From Quisquiliibacterium sp. (lineage in GTDB: Bacteria; Pseudomonadota; Gammaproteobacteria; Burkholderiales; Burkholderiaceae_E), in NCBI GenBank assembly GCA_023257915.1, contig JALRBB010000035.1, positions 1 to 7,042 on the forward strand: a stretch of DNA of 7,042 bases, read 5' to 3'. Position numbers and translations under genes: made by a program. Position 1 is the first letter of the stretch, and every line of letters starts with the position of its first letter. Shown here piece by piece: positions 1 to 7,042 of this stretch. Below the pieces are notes generated by a model, which was not told the origin of the DNA, did no database searches, and saw only the letters and a list, made by a program, of their open reading frames with translations.

Positions 1-969
1 GACCGAGCCGACGCCGTGACGCTGAGCGGGTCGCCGCTCGCGCACGCGGGGATGTGGATGCCGAGCTGCCGAATCGCCGATCCCGGGCGCCTTTGTGCTC
101 AGTGGTTGGCAGCAGCAGCCGACCGGGTGGAGCTGCGCACCGATATGCGCGTGGAGCGTGTGCAGCAGGACGCTGGTTGCTGGCAGGCCCTGGACGTCAA
201 CGGGCAGCTGCTGGCGAGTGCCCCGGTGCTGATCCTGGCCAGTGCTGCGGAGGCGCTCAGACTCGCCGGGTTACCGCTGGGAATGTTGCGCAAGGTGCGT
301 GGTCAGACGACAAGACTTGCCGGGGAAGCGTTTGGCGAGTTGCGCAGCGTTCTGGGTGGAGAAGCCTATGCCTGCCCGCTGGACGACGGAGATATCCTGA
401 TCGGATCGACATTCGACGAAGACGAGGACCCGATGCCCCGTCCGCAGTCGGACTTGAGCAATTTGCGCAGGCTGGCGCGAATGATGGGGCCGCTGCACAG
501 CGCCAAGGATTTCTCTGACGAAGCATTGTCGCAGCCATTGGCGCCCTCGCACACAACCAGTGCGGACGACCTGCCCTGCCTCGATGCATCGCCCCTGCAG
601 GATCAAGCCGATGCTCTTGCCGAGCAACTTCATCGTCATGCTCGCCCCGGTGCGGTCGGATTTCGCTACACCAGTCGAGATCGCTTGCCACTGATCGGAC
701 AGCTTCCAGATCTCGAACGGATACGCGCCGACGCCGGCCTACTCAGTCGTAATGCCAAGCTGCCGATTCCGGTTCGAGCGGGCTTGTACGGCGCGTTCGG
801 ATTCGGGTCTCGCGGACTGCTCTGGTCGCGACTCGCCGCCGAGACGATTGCTGCAATGCTCGATAACGAGCCGATGCCCTTGGAGTCAGATCTTCTGGAC
901 GCAATCGATCCGGCCCGTTTTTTACGACATGCACTGCGACGATCGCAACGACTGACCGGCAACCGCTGA
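1..969 (+). CDS. mnmC: MnmC C-terminal FAD-dependent oxidoreductase domain (5' partial)
   Basis: This is the 3' part of the tRNA wobble-uridine modification enzyme. The frame is open from base 1, so the gene begins outside the window, and 322 residues are visible. In the family, this FAD-dependent half removes the carboxymethyl group from cmnm5(s2)U34 to give nm5(s2)U34. The N-terminal methyltransferase half then makes mnm5(s2)U; whether it is fused here cannot be seen. Visible support: KVRGQTTRL (about residue 98), the segment GFRYTSRDRLPLIG (from about residue 220) and the C-terminal block GLYGAFGFGSRGL (from about residue 262), followed by a PLESDLLDAIDPARF-like end; all are typical of MnmC. 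The dinucleotide-binding GxGxxG motif would lie upstream. A GTG at 16 is in frame, but it falls inside the conserved region and is not a credible start. The stop is TGA at 967. The ykgJ-like gene follows after 54 bases. Another DAO-family oxidoreductase is possible but less likely given the C-terminal block. Confidence 0.88.
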   Translation, partial: DRADAVTLSGSPLAHAGMWMPSCRIADPGRLCAQWLAAAADRVELRTDMRVERVQQDAGCWQALDVNGQLLASAPVLILASAAEALRLAGLPLGMLRKVRGQTTRLAGEAFGELRSVLGGEAYACPLDDGDILIGSTFDEDEDPMPRPQSDLSNLRRLARMMGPLHSAKDFSDEALSQPLAPSHTTSADDLPCLDASPLQDQADALAEQLHRHARPGAVGFRYTSRDRLPLIGQLPDLERIRADAGLLSRNAKLPIPVRAGLYGAFGFGSRGLLWSRLAAETIAAMLDNEPMPLESDLLDAIDPARFLRHALRRSQRLTGNR

Positions 970-1023
970 CCGGCGGACGCGCGGACCGGCTAAACTTGCA
1001 GCTCAAGATACTGCGGGCAAGCC

Positions 1024-1407
1024 ATGCCAACCAAGACGATCAATATCCGCTACGACTGTGCACGCTGTCCAGGCTACTGCTGCAGCTACCCGCGCATCGA
1101 GGTCAAGACGGCGGATATCGCCCGGCTAGCCAAGCATTTCGGTCTGAGCGACCAGGAGGCGCAGCGAAAGTTCACCCGTCAGTACCGCTCGGATGAAGGT
1201 TCGGAGACGATCCTGAAGCACCGCAAGGACGAGATCTACGGTTCGATCTGCCGCTTCTTCGACACCACTGAGCGGCGCTGCACCGTCTACAAGGCTCGTC
1301 CTGCAGTGTGCCGGCAGTATCCGAATGGCGCGCGCTGCGGCTACTACGAGTTTCTGCAGTTCGAGCGCAAGCATCAGGACGACCCGGAATTCATTCCGAG
1401 CGCCTGA
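1024..1407 (+). CDS. YkgJ-family cysteine-cluster protein
   Basis: This is a small soluble protein of 127 residues with no signal peptide or membrane segment. It carries eight cysteines: Cys12, Cys15, Cys19 and Cys20 form a C-x2-C-x3-CC cluster near the N-terminus, and Cys76, Cys86, Cys96 and Cys105 form an evenly spaced C-terminal set. The surrounding text ([16 protein letters not shown], then [21 protein letters not shown] and RCGYYEF) matches the YkgJ/UPF0153 cysteine-cluster family, which is thought to bind zinc or an iron-sulfur centre. Its biochemical role is unknown, so no function is assigned. The first cysteine group has one residue more than the C-x2-C-x2-CC form I recall for E. coli YkgJ. 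The ATG at 1024 puts the family's N-terminal lead-in directly before the first cysteine; the upstream ribosome-binding site is weak. The gene lies 54 bases after mnmC and 52 before purT in the same direction, so co-transcription is plausible but unproven. Confidence 0.88.
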   Translation: MPTKTINIRYDCARCPGYCCSYPRIEVKTADIARLAKHFGLSDQEAQRKFTRQYRSDEGSETILKHRKDEIYGSICRFFDTTERRCTVYKARPAVCRQYPNGARCGYYEFLQFERKHQDDPEFIPSA

Positions 1408-1459
1408 CATCTCCGGCCCAATCGGCCCGATCATAGCTCTCGCCCAAGGCATCTGGAAC

Positions 1460-2680
1460 ATGACGACACTAGGAACCCCGCTGAGCCCCTCTGCAACCCG
1501 CGTGATGCTGCTCGGCAGCGGTGAGCTTGGCAAGGAAGTCATCATCGCGCTCCAAAGACTCGGCGTCGAAGTCATCGCGGTGGATCGCTATACTGACGCG
1601 CCCGGTCATCAGGTCGCCCACCGGGCTCATGTGATCAACATGGCCGACGGCGCCGCGTTGCGAGCGCTGATCGAACAGGAAAAGCCTGACCTGGTGGTGC
1701 CAGAGATCGAAGCGATTGCCACGCCGACGCTGATGGAACTCGAGCGTGAGGGCATCGCTCGGGTGATTCCGACTGCGCGCGCAGCCTGGCTGACAATGAA
1801 CCGCGAAGGGATCCGACGCCTGGCCGCCGAAGAACTGGGCCTGCCAACCTCGCCGTATCGCTTTGCCAGCAGCCTGCAGGAATTGCAGGCTGCTATCGAC
1901 GGTAGCGACGGGGCGACACCGATCGGCTATCCCTGCATCGTCAAGCCGGTGATGTCCTCGTCGGGCAAGGGACAGTCCAAAGTCGACGGACCCGATGAGG
2001 TCGAGTCAGCGTGGAACTACGCTGCCAGCGGCGGGCGGGTCGACTCCGGGCGGGTCATCGTCGAAGGCTTTGTTCGCTTCGACTACGAGATCACCCAGTT
2101 GACGGTGCGCGCCAGAGCGGCCGATGGCAGCATTCAGACTCACTTTTGCGATCCGGTCGGGCATGTGCAGGTGGCCGGCGACTATGTCGAGAGCTGGCAG
2201 CCGCATCCGATGAGCGATGCGGCTTTACGTCGTTCGCGTGACATCGCACACAAGGTGACCGAGAACCTTGGCGGCACCGGCCTGTTTGGCGTTGAATTGT
2301 TTGTTGCCGGCGATCAGGTCTGGTTCTCCGAGGTCAGCCCCCGGCCGCATGACACCGGTCTTGTCACCCTCGTCACGCAACATCAGTCAGAGTTCGAACT
2401 GCATGCCCGGGCGATCCTGGGTCTGCCGGTCGACGTCGGCTTGCGCACACCTGGAGCCAGCGCCGTGATTTACGGCGGACTCGAGGCTCGTGGCATCGTG
2501 TTTGACGGTGTGGACGACGCGCTGCAGGTACCTGGCAGTGACTTGCGACTGTTCGGCAAGCCAGAATCCTTCGCCAAGCGACGCATGGGGGTCGCACTGG
2601 CTCGCGCGTCCGACACCGATACCGCACGTGCCAATGCGAAGCTGGCGGCCTCGAAGGTGCGCCCGCGCAAGGCAGACTGA
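1460..2680 (+). CDS. purT: Formate-dependent phosphoribosylglycinamide formyltransferase (GAR transformylase 2)
   Basis: This cytosolic enzyme makes FGAR from GAR, formate and ATP, which is the third step of de novo purine synthesis, without using formyl-tetrahydrofolate. The product has 406 residues (E. coli PurT has about 392) and is an ATP-grasp protein. The N-terminal part has the GAR-binding motif [10 protein letters not shown] (Glu22, Leu23) and PEIEAIAT (Glu82). Next come NREGIRR (Arg115), Lys162 in CIVKPV and the ATP loop SSSGKGQ (167-172). These are followed by [10 protein letters not shown] (Glu202, Glu210), the metal-site glutamates Glu279 (FGVELF) and Glu291 ([11 protein letters not shown], with Asp298), and LFGKPE (Lys367) with Arg374 and Arg375. 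All E. coli ligand residues I can recall are present. The frame is open from 1325, inside ykgJ, but the ATG at 1460 gives [19 protein letters not shown], which aligns end to end with the E. coli start; AAGG lies 11 bases upstream. Small insertions occur near residues 146-154 and 220-226. The gene converges on purL with a 22-base gap. Confidence 0.96.
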   Translation: MTTLGTPLSPSATRVMLLGSGELGKEVIIALQRLGVEVIAVDRYTDAPGHQVAHRAHVINMADGAALRALIEQEKPDLVVPEIEAIATPTLMELEREGIARVIPTARAAWLTMNREGIRRLAAEELGLPTSPYRFASSLQELQAAIDGSDGATPIGYPCIVKPVMSSSGKGQSKVDGPDEVESAWNYAASGGRVDSGRVIVEGFVRFDYEITQLTVRARAADGSIQTHFCDPVGHVQVAGDYVESWQPHPMSDAALRRSRDIAHKVTENLGGTGLFGVELFVAGDQVWFSEVSPRPHDTGLVTLVTQHQSEFELHARAILGLPVDVGLRTPGASAVIYGGLEARGIVFDGVDDALQVPGSDLRLFGKPESFAKRRMGVALARASDTDTARANAKLAASKVRPRKAD

Positions 2681-2715
2681 AGCCTGCCTGGGTGGTCCGG
2701 CTTCAGGCCACCCAG
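2677..2715. terminator. Interleaved inverted repeats at the purT/purL convergent junction, possible bidirectional terminator
   Basis: Two perfect 8-bp inverted repeats overlap here. The first pairs CTGAAGCC (2677-2684) with GGCTTCAG (2699-2706). Its arms contain the purT stop (2678-2680) and the purL stop (2703-2705 on the other strand). The second pairs CTGGGTGG (2688-2695) with CCACCCAG (2708-2715). The left arm of the second lies in the loop of the first and the right arm lies outside it, so the two are interleaved: mutually exclusive hairpins or, less likely, a pseudoknot. Each can form in transcripts from either strand. No T-run follows on either side, so this is not a classical intrinsic terminator. 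A role in ending or protecting the two convergent messages is inferred from position. The right arms also encode the last residues of PurL, which limits how freely they can vary. Confidence 0.45.
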
Positions 2716-5700
2716 ACCCGCGCGTTTCGGAACATCCGCATCCACGGCGAGTCTTCACCGAGCAACGGATCGCGCCAGCTCATCTGAATCGTGCGGAACA
2801 CCCGCTCCGGATGCGGCATCATGATCGTCGCGCGCCCGTCAGTGCTCGTGAACCCGGTCAGGCCATCCGGGGAACCGTTCGGATTGGCCGGATACTCTTG
2901 CGCGACCGATCCGTCGTTGTCGATGAATCGTAAAGCCTTGCGTACTGCTGCCTGCTGCGCGGCACTGTCGAACTGGGCTCGACCTTCGCCATGCGCAACC
3001 GCGATCGGCATCCGGCTGCCCTGCATTCCCGACAGGAAAATCGACGGAGATTCAAGAACTTCGACCATCGCCACCCGGGCTTCATACTGTTCCGAACGGT
3101 TGCGCAGAAGGCTGGGCCAATGCTCGGCACCCGGTACGATCGCCTTCAGACGCGAAAACATCTGACAGCCGTTGCACACCCCGAGGCTGAAGCTGTCCGA
3201 GCGCGCGAAGAACTGGGCAAACTGTTCCAGCAAGCTTGCATTGAACAGCACCGAACGCGCCCAGCCGGCGCCTGCACCAAGCACATCGCCGTAGGAAAAG
3301 CCGCCGCAAGCGACCAGACCCTTGTAGTCGGCAAGCCGATGACGCCCGTCGAACAGGTCGGTCATGTGCACGTCGTGCGCATCGAAGCCAGCGCGGGTAA
3401 ACGCAGCGGCCATCTCGACATGGCTATTGACGCCCTGCTCGCGCAGGATCGCCACCCGCGGACGCACGCCGCTTGCGATGAACGGCGCCGCAACATCCTG
3501 GGCTGGATCAAAGCTGGTCTGAACATGCAGGCCAGGATCGTTTTCTCGGGCGATGCGCGCCTGCTCCTGGGCAGTACATTCCGGATTGTCGCGCAAGGAT
3601 GCGATGCGATGGCTGGTTTCGCTCCAGATTGACTGCAGATCGGCCCGCGACGCCGAATAGACACACTTGGCGTCCCGATACACCTCGATGACTTCGCGCG
3701 CAGACGGTTTGCCCACGACGTTCGAGCAGCGCGACAAACCGTGCTCGCGCAGCACCGCCATCACGGTATCGCGCTGCGCCGCTGGCACCTGGATCACTGC
3801 ACCAAGCTCTTCATTGAACAGCGCCTGCAGCGTGCGCTCATTGCGTTGCACGGAGACCTGTTCAGGGCGAATCTTGAAGTCACCCCAATCTGCGGCATAC
3901 GCATCGATTGCCAGCAGATCCACATTAAGTGCCACCCCGCAACGGCCGGCAAATGCCATCTCGCAGACGGTCGTGAACAAGCCGCCGTCGCTGATGTCGT
4001 GGTAAGCGAGCAGTTGCCCGTCCGCGTTGAGCCTCTGGATTGCATCGAAGAATCTGGGCAATAACGCAGGATCGTCAAGATCCGGAGCCTCGCATCCGAT
4101 CTGCTGCGTGACCTGGGCGAGCGCCGAGCCGCCGAGCCGCTGACGTCCTTGTCCAAGGTCGATCAGGATCAGCACCGAATCGACGTCGCGGCGTAATTGC
4201 GGCGTCAGCACGCGACGGACGTCGGTCACCGGCGCGAACGCGGTCACGATCAGTGAGACCGGCGCGCTGACCTGCTTGCGCTGCTCGCCCTCCTGCCAGA
4301 CGGTACGCATCGACAGCGAATCCTTGCCGACCGGAATGCTGATTCCGGTGGCAATACACAGTTCCGAGGCCGCCTTGACCGCATCGAACAGGTCAGCGTC
4401 CTCGGCAGCCGGGCCACATGCGGCCATCCAGTTGGCAGATAGCTTCAGTTTGCCGAGCGACTCGATTGGCGCTCCGGCGATGTTGGTAACCGACTCGCCG
4501 ATCGCCATCCTTGCGGCAGCCGCCGAATCGATCACCGCCAGTGGCGTGCGCTCGCCCATCGCGAGTGCTTCACCTGCGTACCCGTCGAAATCACGCAGCC
4601 CGACGCCGCAGTCGGCGACCGGAACCTGCCACGGCCCGACCATCTGATCGCGCGAGCAAAGCCCGCCGACGGTGCGGTCACCGATCGTGATCAGAAAGGA
4701 TTTGCTGGCCACCGTCGGCAGTCGCAGGACACGCTGGGCGAGTTCGTCGAGCGACAGGCTCGCGCAGTCGATCTGGGGCAGTTCGCGCGCCGCACGAACG
4801 CCGGTGCGATGCATCTTCGGAGGCTTGCCCAGCAGCACATCGATCGGCATGTCAACGGGACGCTCCCCATCTGGCGCCTCAAGAACCAGTTGGTGATCCT
4901 CGCTGACCGTGCCTACCACCGCGAACGGGCAACGCTCTCTGGAGCAGATCGCCTCAAAGCCGGCTAGCGACTGCGGTGCGATCGCCAGCACGTAGCGCTC
5001 CTGCGACTCGTTACACCAGATCTCGGCAGGCGACAGCCCGCTTTCCTCGACCGGAATGCGCGCAAGCTCAAAGCGGGCAGCCCGCCCTGCGCCATGCACC
5101 AGTTCGGGAAATGCGTTCGACAGCCCGCCAGCACCCACGTCATGAATCGACAGGATCGGATTTGCGTCGCCCTGGGACCAGCACTGGTCGAGCACCTCCT
5201 GAGCACGTCGCTCGATTTCGGGGTTACCGCGCTGCACCGAATCGAAGTCAAGCTCCGCGGTGTTGGTGCCCGCGCCCATGCTCGAGGCCGCGCCGCCACC
5301 AAGCCCGATGCGCATCCCGGGCCCGCCAAGCTGGATCAGCAGCGTCCCGGGCGGCAGGTCGAGCTTGTCGCAATGACGGGCGTCTACGCTACCAACGCCA
5401 CCGGCGATCATGATCGGCTTGTGATAGCCGCGCACACTGGACCCGACATTCTGCTCGTAGGTTCGAAAGTACCCGACCAGATTCGGTCGGCCAAATTCGT
5501 TGTTGAAGGCCGCCCCGCCGATCGGGCCATCGATCATGATCGACAGCGGCGTGGCGATACGCTCCGGAATCCCGTAGGGCGGGACCGTGTCATTACGCAG
5601 GCCCAGCGGCTCGGTCACGTCCTGCGCAGTTTCCCAAGGCTGCTCGAACCCCGGGATGCGCAAGTTGGACACCGTAAAGCCGGTCAAACCGAATTTCGGA

Positions 5701-6716
5701 CGCGCGCCGCGCCCGGTGGCGCCCTCGTCACGAATCTCGCCGCCTGCCCCGGTGGCAGCCCCCGGAAACGGCGAAATCGCGGTCGGATGATTGTGCGTTT
5801 CCACCTTCAGCAGATTGTGCGTCAGCTGCTCGACCGCCTGATACTTGCCTTGCGCCTCGCCCTGCGCCGGGAAGAATCGCTTGGCCAGACCGCCTTCGAG
5901 AATGGCGGCGTTGTCGGCATAGGCGACGATCGTGCCACTCGGATGCGCAGCGTGGGTGGCGCGAATCATGCCAAACAGCGAAACATCCTGATCCTGATCA
6001 TCAACGCTCCAGCTCGCATTGAAAATCTTGTGTCGGCAGTGCTCCGAATTAGCCTGCGCGAACATCATCAGTTCCACGTCGCTCGGGTCGCGCCCCACCT
6101 GCATGAACGCATCGAACAGGTATTCAATTTCATCGTCGGACAGGGCCAGACCCAGCGAACGGTTCGCCTCGTCGAGCGCCGCGCGCCCTTCGGTCATCAT
6201 CGCGATTCTGCGCATCGGCTTGCCCGCAAGTGATGCGAACATTTGCGCCGGATCCGGTTCGTCGAGTAGCGCGGTCTCGGTCATCCGGTCGTGCAGGCAG
6301 TCTGCAAGCTGCCGCATCGTCATCTCGTCAAAGCGCGGCGCACCTGCGAGCAGCCCCTTGCGCGCGATCACTCGATACCCGATGCCGCGTTCGATCCGAT
6401 GCACCGAGGCCATCGCGCAGTTGTGCGCGATGTCGGTCGCTTTGCTCGCCCAAGGCGAAATCGTGCCGATCCGGGGCACGACATACACAGCCTGCCCGGC
6501 GACATCCGAATTGGCACCTGATCCGCGAGCGTCGAGCAGTTCCGCCAGTCGCGCCTGGCTGCTTGCGTCGAGCGCGGAGTCAGACCAGATCACATAAAAG
6601 AAACTGGCTGCGAGATCGGCCACCCGGGGCTCGATCCGCTTGAGCTGCTCGAGCAGACGGGCTTTTCGGAACGGGGACAGAGCCGGCTCGCCCGGCAGGG
6701 TCAGATAGACAGACAT
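2703..6716 (-). CDS. purL: Phosphoribosylformylglycinamidine synthase, large single-chain form (FGAM synthetase)
   Basis: This cytosolic enzyme converts FGAR, glutamine and ATP to FGAM, the fourth step of de novo purine synthesis. It has 1337 residues; E. coli PurL has 1295. The N-terminal PurS-like domain covers roughly residues 1-150 ([12 protein letters not shown], then [19 protein letters not shown] at 81-99). A linker with [10 protein letters not shown] (221-230) leads into the synthetase core, with [20 protein letters not shown] (304-323), [11 protein letters not shown] (325-335), the [10 protein letters not shown] loop (471-480) and [14 protein letters not shown] (525-538). The second half-repeat shows [11 protein letters not shown] near 690 and HDISDGGL near 905. 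The glutaminase domain starts near 1085 ([13 protein letters not shown]). Its triad is Cys1181 in GVCNGCQM, His1302 and Glu1304 in MMPHPERVF. Insertions relative to E. coli lie at about 362-384 and 929-965. The ATG at 6716 gives the usual N-terminus, but no clear Shine-Dalgarno sequence precedes it. The gene runs in the same direction as maeB and converges on purT. Confidence 0.98.
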   Translation of the reverse strand: MSVYLTLPGEPALSPFRKARLLEQLKRIEPRVADLAASFFYVIWSDSALDASSQARLAELLDARGSGANSDVAGQAVYVVPRIGTISPWASKATDIAHNCAMASVHRIERGIGYRVIARKGLLAGAPRFDEMTMRQLADCLHDRMTETALLDEPDPAQMFASLAGKPMRRIAMMTEGRAALDEANRSLGLALSDDEIEYLFDAFMQVGRDPSDVELMMFAQANSEHCRHKIFNASWSVDDQDQDVSLFGMIRATHAAHPSGTIVAYADNAAILEGGLAKRFFPAQGEAQGKYQAVEQLTHNLLKVETHNHPTAISPFPGAATGAGGEIRDEGATGRGARPKFGLTGFTVSNLRIPGFEQPWETAQDVTEPLGLRNDTVPPYGIPERIATPLSIMIDGPIGGAAFNNEFGRPNLVGYFRTYEQNVGSSVRGYHKPIMIAGGVGSVDARHCDKLDLPPGTLLIQLGGPGMRIGLGGGAASSMGAGTNTAELDFDSVQRGNPEIERRAQEVLDQCWSQGDANPILSIHDVGAGGLSNAFPELVHGAGRAARFELARIPVEESGLSPAEIWCNESQERYVLAIAPQSLAGFEAICSRERCPFAVVGTVSEDHQLVLEAPDGERPVDMPIDVLLGKPPKMHRTGVRAARELPQIDCASLSLDELAQRVLRLPTVASKSFLITIGDRTVGGLCSRDQMVGPWQVPVADCGVGLRDFDGYAGEALAMGERTPLAVIDSAAAARMAIGESVTNIAGAPIESLGKLKLSANWMAACGPAAEDADLFDAVKAASELCIATGISIPVGKDSLSMRTVWQEGEQRKQVSAPVSLIVTAFAPVTDVRRVLTPQLRRDVDSVLILIDLGQGRQRLGGSALAQVTQQIGCEAPDLDDPALLPRFFDAIQRLNADGQLLAYHDISDGGLFTTVCEMAFAGRCGVALNVDLLAIDAYAADWGDFKIRPEQVSVQRNERTLQALFNEELGAVIQVPAAQRDTVMAVLREHGLSRCSNVVGKPSAREVIEVYRDAKCVYSASRADLQSIWSETSHRIASLRDNPECTAQEQARIARENDPGLHVQTSFDPAQDVAAPFIASGVRPRVAILREQGVNSHVEMAAAFTRAGFDAHDVHMTDLFDGRHRLADYKGLVACGGFSYGDVLGAGAGWARSVLFNASLLEQFAQFFARSDSFSLGVCNGCQMFSRLKAIVPGAEHWPSLLRNRSEQYEARVAMVEVLESPSIFLSGMQGSRMPIAVAHGEGRAQFDSAAQQAAVRKALRFIDNDGSVAQEYPANPNGSPDGLTGFTSTDGRATIMMPHPERVFRTIQMSWRDPLLGEDSPWMRMFRNARVWVA

Positions 6717-6748
6717 CGGGGGTGTGCCGCATCGGGAGGAAGACCCGA

Positions 6749-6754
6749 ATTATA
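6749..6754 (-). promoter_or_regulatory. Putative purL promoter -10 box (TATAAT)
   Basis: A perfect TATAAT hexamer reads leftward here, 32 bases before the purL start codon. Transcription would begin near 6742, giving a leader of about 27 bases. The hexamer at a 17-base spacing (6772-6777, GGCGTG on the minus strand) does not resemble TTGACA, and there is no extended -10 TGn. If this is a sigma-70 promoter, it is weak or needs an activator. In a region this GC-rich, an exact -10 match directly before a gene is suggestive rather than conclusive. I see no PurR-type operator palindrome beside it and no room in the short leader for a purine riboswitch. Confidence 0.45.
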
Positions 6755-6783
6755 AGGCTTGCACTCGGGGACACGCCTGCGCT

Positions 6784-6799
6784 CAGGCCGACCGGCCTG
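6784..6799 (-). repeat. Small GC hairpin (6-7 bp) in the maeB-purL gap
   Basis: CAGGCC at 6784-6789 pairs with GGCCTG at 6794-6799, leaving a 4-base loop; a seventh G:C pair is possible with a 2-base loop. It sits directly beside the larger hairpin at 6800-6826 with no spacer. On the leftward maeB transcript it is the second of the two stems. No T-run follows it. It lies just upstream of the region where the purL promoter would need a -35 element. Confidence 0.4.
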
Positions 6800-6826
6800 C
6801 GCCCGGCGCTGGCGCAGCGCCGGGCG
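6800..6826 (-). terminator. Perfect 12-bp GC hairpin downstream of maeB, possible terminator
   Basis: CGCCCGGCGCTG (6800-6811) and CAGCGCCGGGCG (6815-6826) are exact reverse complements around a 3-base loop. The stem has eleven G:C pairs and one T:A pair, so it should be very stable. In the leftward direction it begins 17 bases after the maeB stop codon, the usual place for a terminator or a 3'-end stabilising stem. The T-run of a classical intrinsic terminator is missing. Termination without a T-run, protection of the maeB mRNA end or a dispersed palindromic repeat are all possible. It separates maeB from the proposed purL promoter. Confidence 0.5.
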
Positions 6827-6843
6827 ACTCGCCCTGACCCGAA

Positions 6844-7042
6844 TCAGCCCGCGCGGGCGACCGCGTCAGCCGCAGCCAACGCCGTCATGTTGACGATCCG
6901 GCGAACGGTGCTCTGCGGGGTAAGAACGTGAACCGCTGCCCTGGCGCCCAGGAGGATCGGACCAACCGTGATTCCCTTGCCACCGGTGATCTTCAGAACA
7001 TTGAACAGGATGTTGGCCGCATCCAGATTCGGCATCACCAGC
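6844..7042 (-). CDS. maeB: NADP-dependent malic enzyme, C-terminal end (5' partial)
   Basis: Only the last 65 complete codons are in the window; the gene continues beyond the right edge. The visible residues include LVMPNLDAANI, ITVGPILLGA and VHVLTPQSTVRRIVNMTALA. They match the end of the phosphotransacetylase-like domain that forms the C-terminal half of MaeB-type malic enzymes. MaeB decarboxylates malate to pyruvate with reduction of NADP in the cytosol, and in E. coli the tail domain serves regulation by acetyl-CoA. The catalytic malic domain is not visible. A free-standing phosphate acetyltransferase (Pta) shares the MPNLDAAN-type motif, but the VHVLTP...VRRIVNM end is the form I associate with MaeB. 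The stop is TGA (6844-6846). purL follows in the same direction after 127 bases containing hairpins and a -10 box, so the two are probably transcribed separately. Confidence 0.85.
   Translation of the reverse strand, partial: LVMPNLDAANILFNVLKITGGKGITVGPILLGARAAVHVLTPQSTVRRIVNMTALAAADAVARAG

Noticed and set aside
953..990. GACCGGC repeated three times around the mnmC stop codon
   Set aside because: The 7-base units are irregularly spaced in GC-rich sequence and partly coding; probably chance.
966..996. Possible promoter for the ykgJ-purT pair: CTGACC (966-971) and TAAACT (991-996)
   Set aside because: Each hexamer matches the consensus at only four of six positions and the spacer is 19 bases. 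This is too weak to list, although a promoter in this 54-base gap cannot be excluded.
1388..1401. Inverted repeat CGGAAT/ATTCCG near the end of the ykgJ-like gene
   Set aside because: A 6-bp stem with a 2-base loop inside coding sequence, with no T-run; too small to call a terminator.
1325..1459. Possible 45-residue N-terminal extension of purT overlapping the ykgJ-like gene
   Set aside because: The extension has no family similarity and overlaps the conserved cysteine-rich end of the preceding gene. The ATG at 1460 matches the E. coli PurT start exactly.
1126..1575. 149-codon open frame on the - strand across the ykgJ-like gene and the purT start
   Set aside because: It is antisense to two well-supported genes, with no recognisable domain.
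5094..6233. Long open frame of 379 codons on the + strand, opposite purL
   Set aside because: It lies entirely antisense to the highly conserved PurL core. Its translation is rich in Arg and Ala with no recognisable motif, as expected from the complement of GC-biased codons. Shorter frames opposite purL (for example 2991-3632) were dropped for the same reason.
6717..6843. Purine riboswitch or PurR operator upstream of purL
   Set aside because: No PurR-like palindrome and no purine-aptamer core is visible. If the TATAAT box is used, the leader is only about 27 bases.

Overview
The window is GC-rich chromosomal housekeeping DNA from a proteobacterium. The PurL shown here has two insertions relative to E. 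coli PurL (about residues 362-384 and 929-965). I recall insertions like these from betaproteobacterial enzymes, and the MnmC C-terminus also resembles that group. A betaproteobacterium, perhaps of Burkholderiales type, is therefore the best guess; this rests on remembered family sequences, not on a search. I see no insertion sequence, phage gene, CRISPR array, tRNA, rRNA or toxin-antitoxin pair.

Layout: bases 1-2680 are read rightward. They hold the 3' part of mnmC (tRNA wobble-uridine modification), a small gene for a YkgJ-family cysteine-cluster protein, and purT (formate-dependent GAR transformylase). Gaps of 54 and 52 bases and a shared direction make a transcription unit possible. Bases 2703-7042 are read leftward. 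They hold the complete purL (large single-chain FGAM synthetase) and, upstream of it, the 3' end of maeB (malic enzyme with a phosphotransacetylase-like tail), which runs off the right edge. Coding density is very high: the longest non-coding stretch is the 127 bases between maeB and purL.

The genes connect through purine synthesis. PurT makes FGAR from GAR, formate and ATP (step 3), and PurL converts that FGAR to FGAM with glutamine and ATP (step 4). The two genes converge with 22 bases between their stop codons. Two interleaved 8-bp inverted repeats cover this junction, and one arm pair contains both stop codons. The maeB-purL gap holds a perfect 12-bp GC hairpin, a smaller hairpin and a consensus TATAAT box placed to start purL transcription with a leader of about 27 bases.

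I did not find a convincing new biological system. The points most worth checking are the convergent purT/purL pairing, the junction palindromes, the hairpin pair behind maeB and the uncharacterised cysteine-cluster gene between mnmC and purT.
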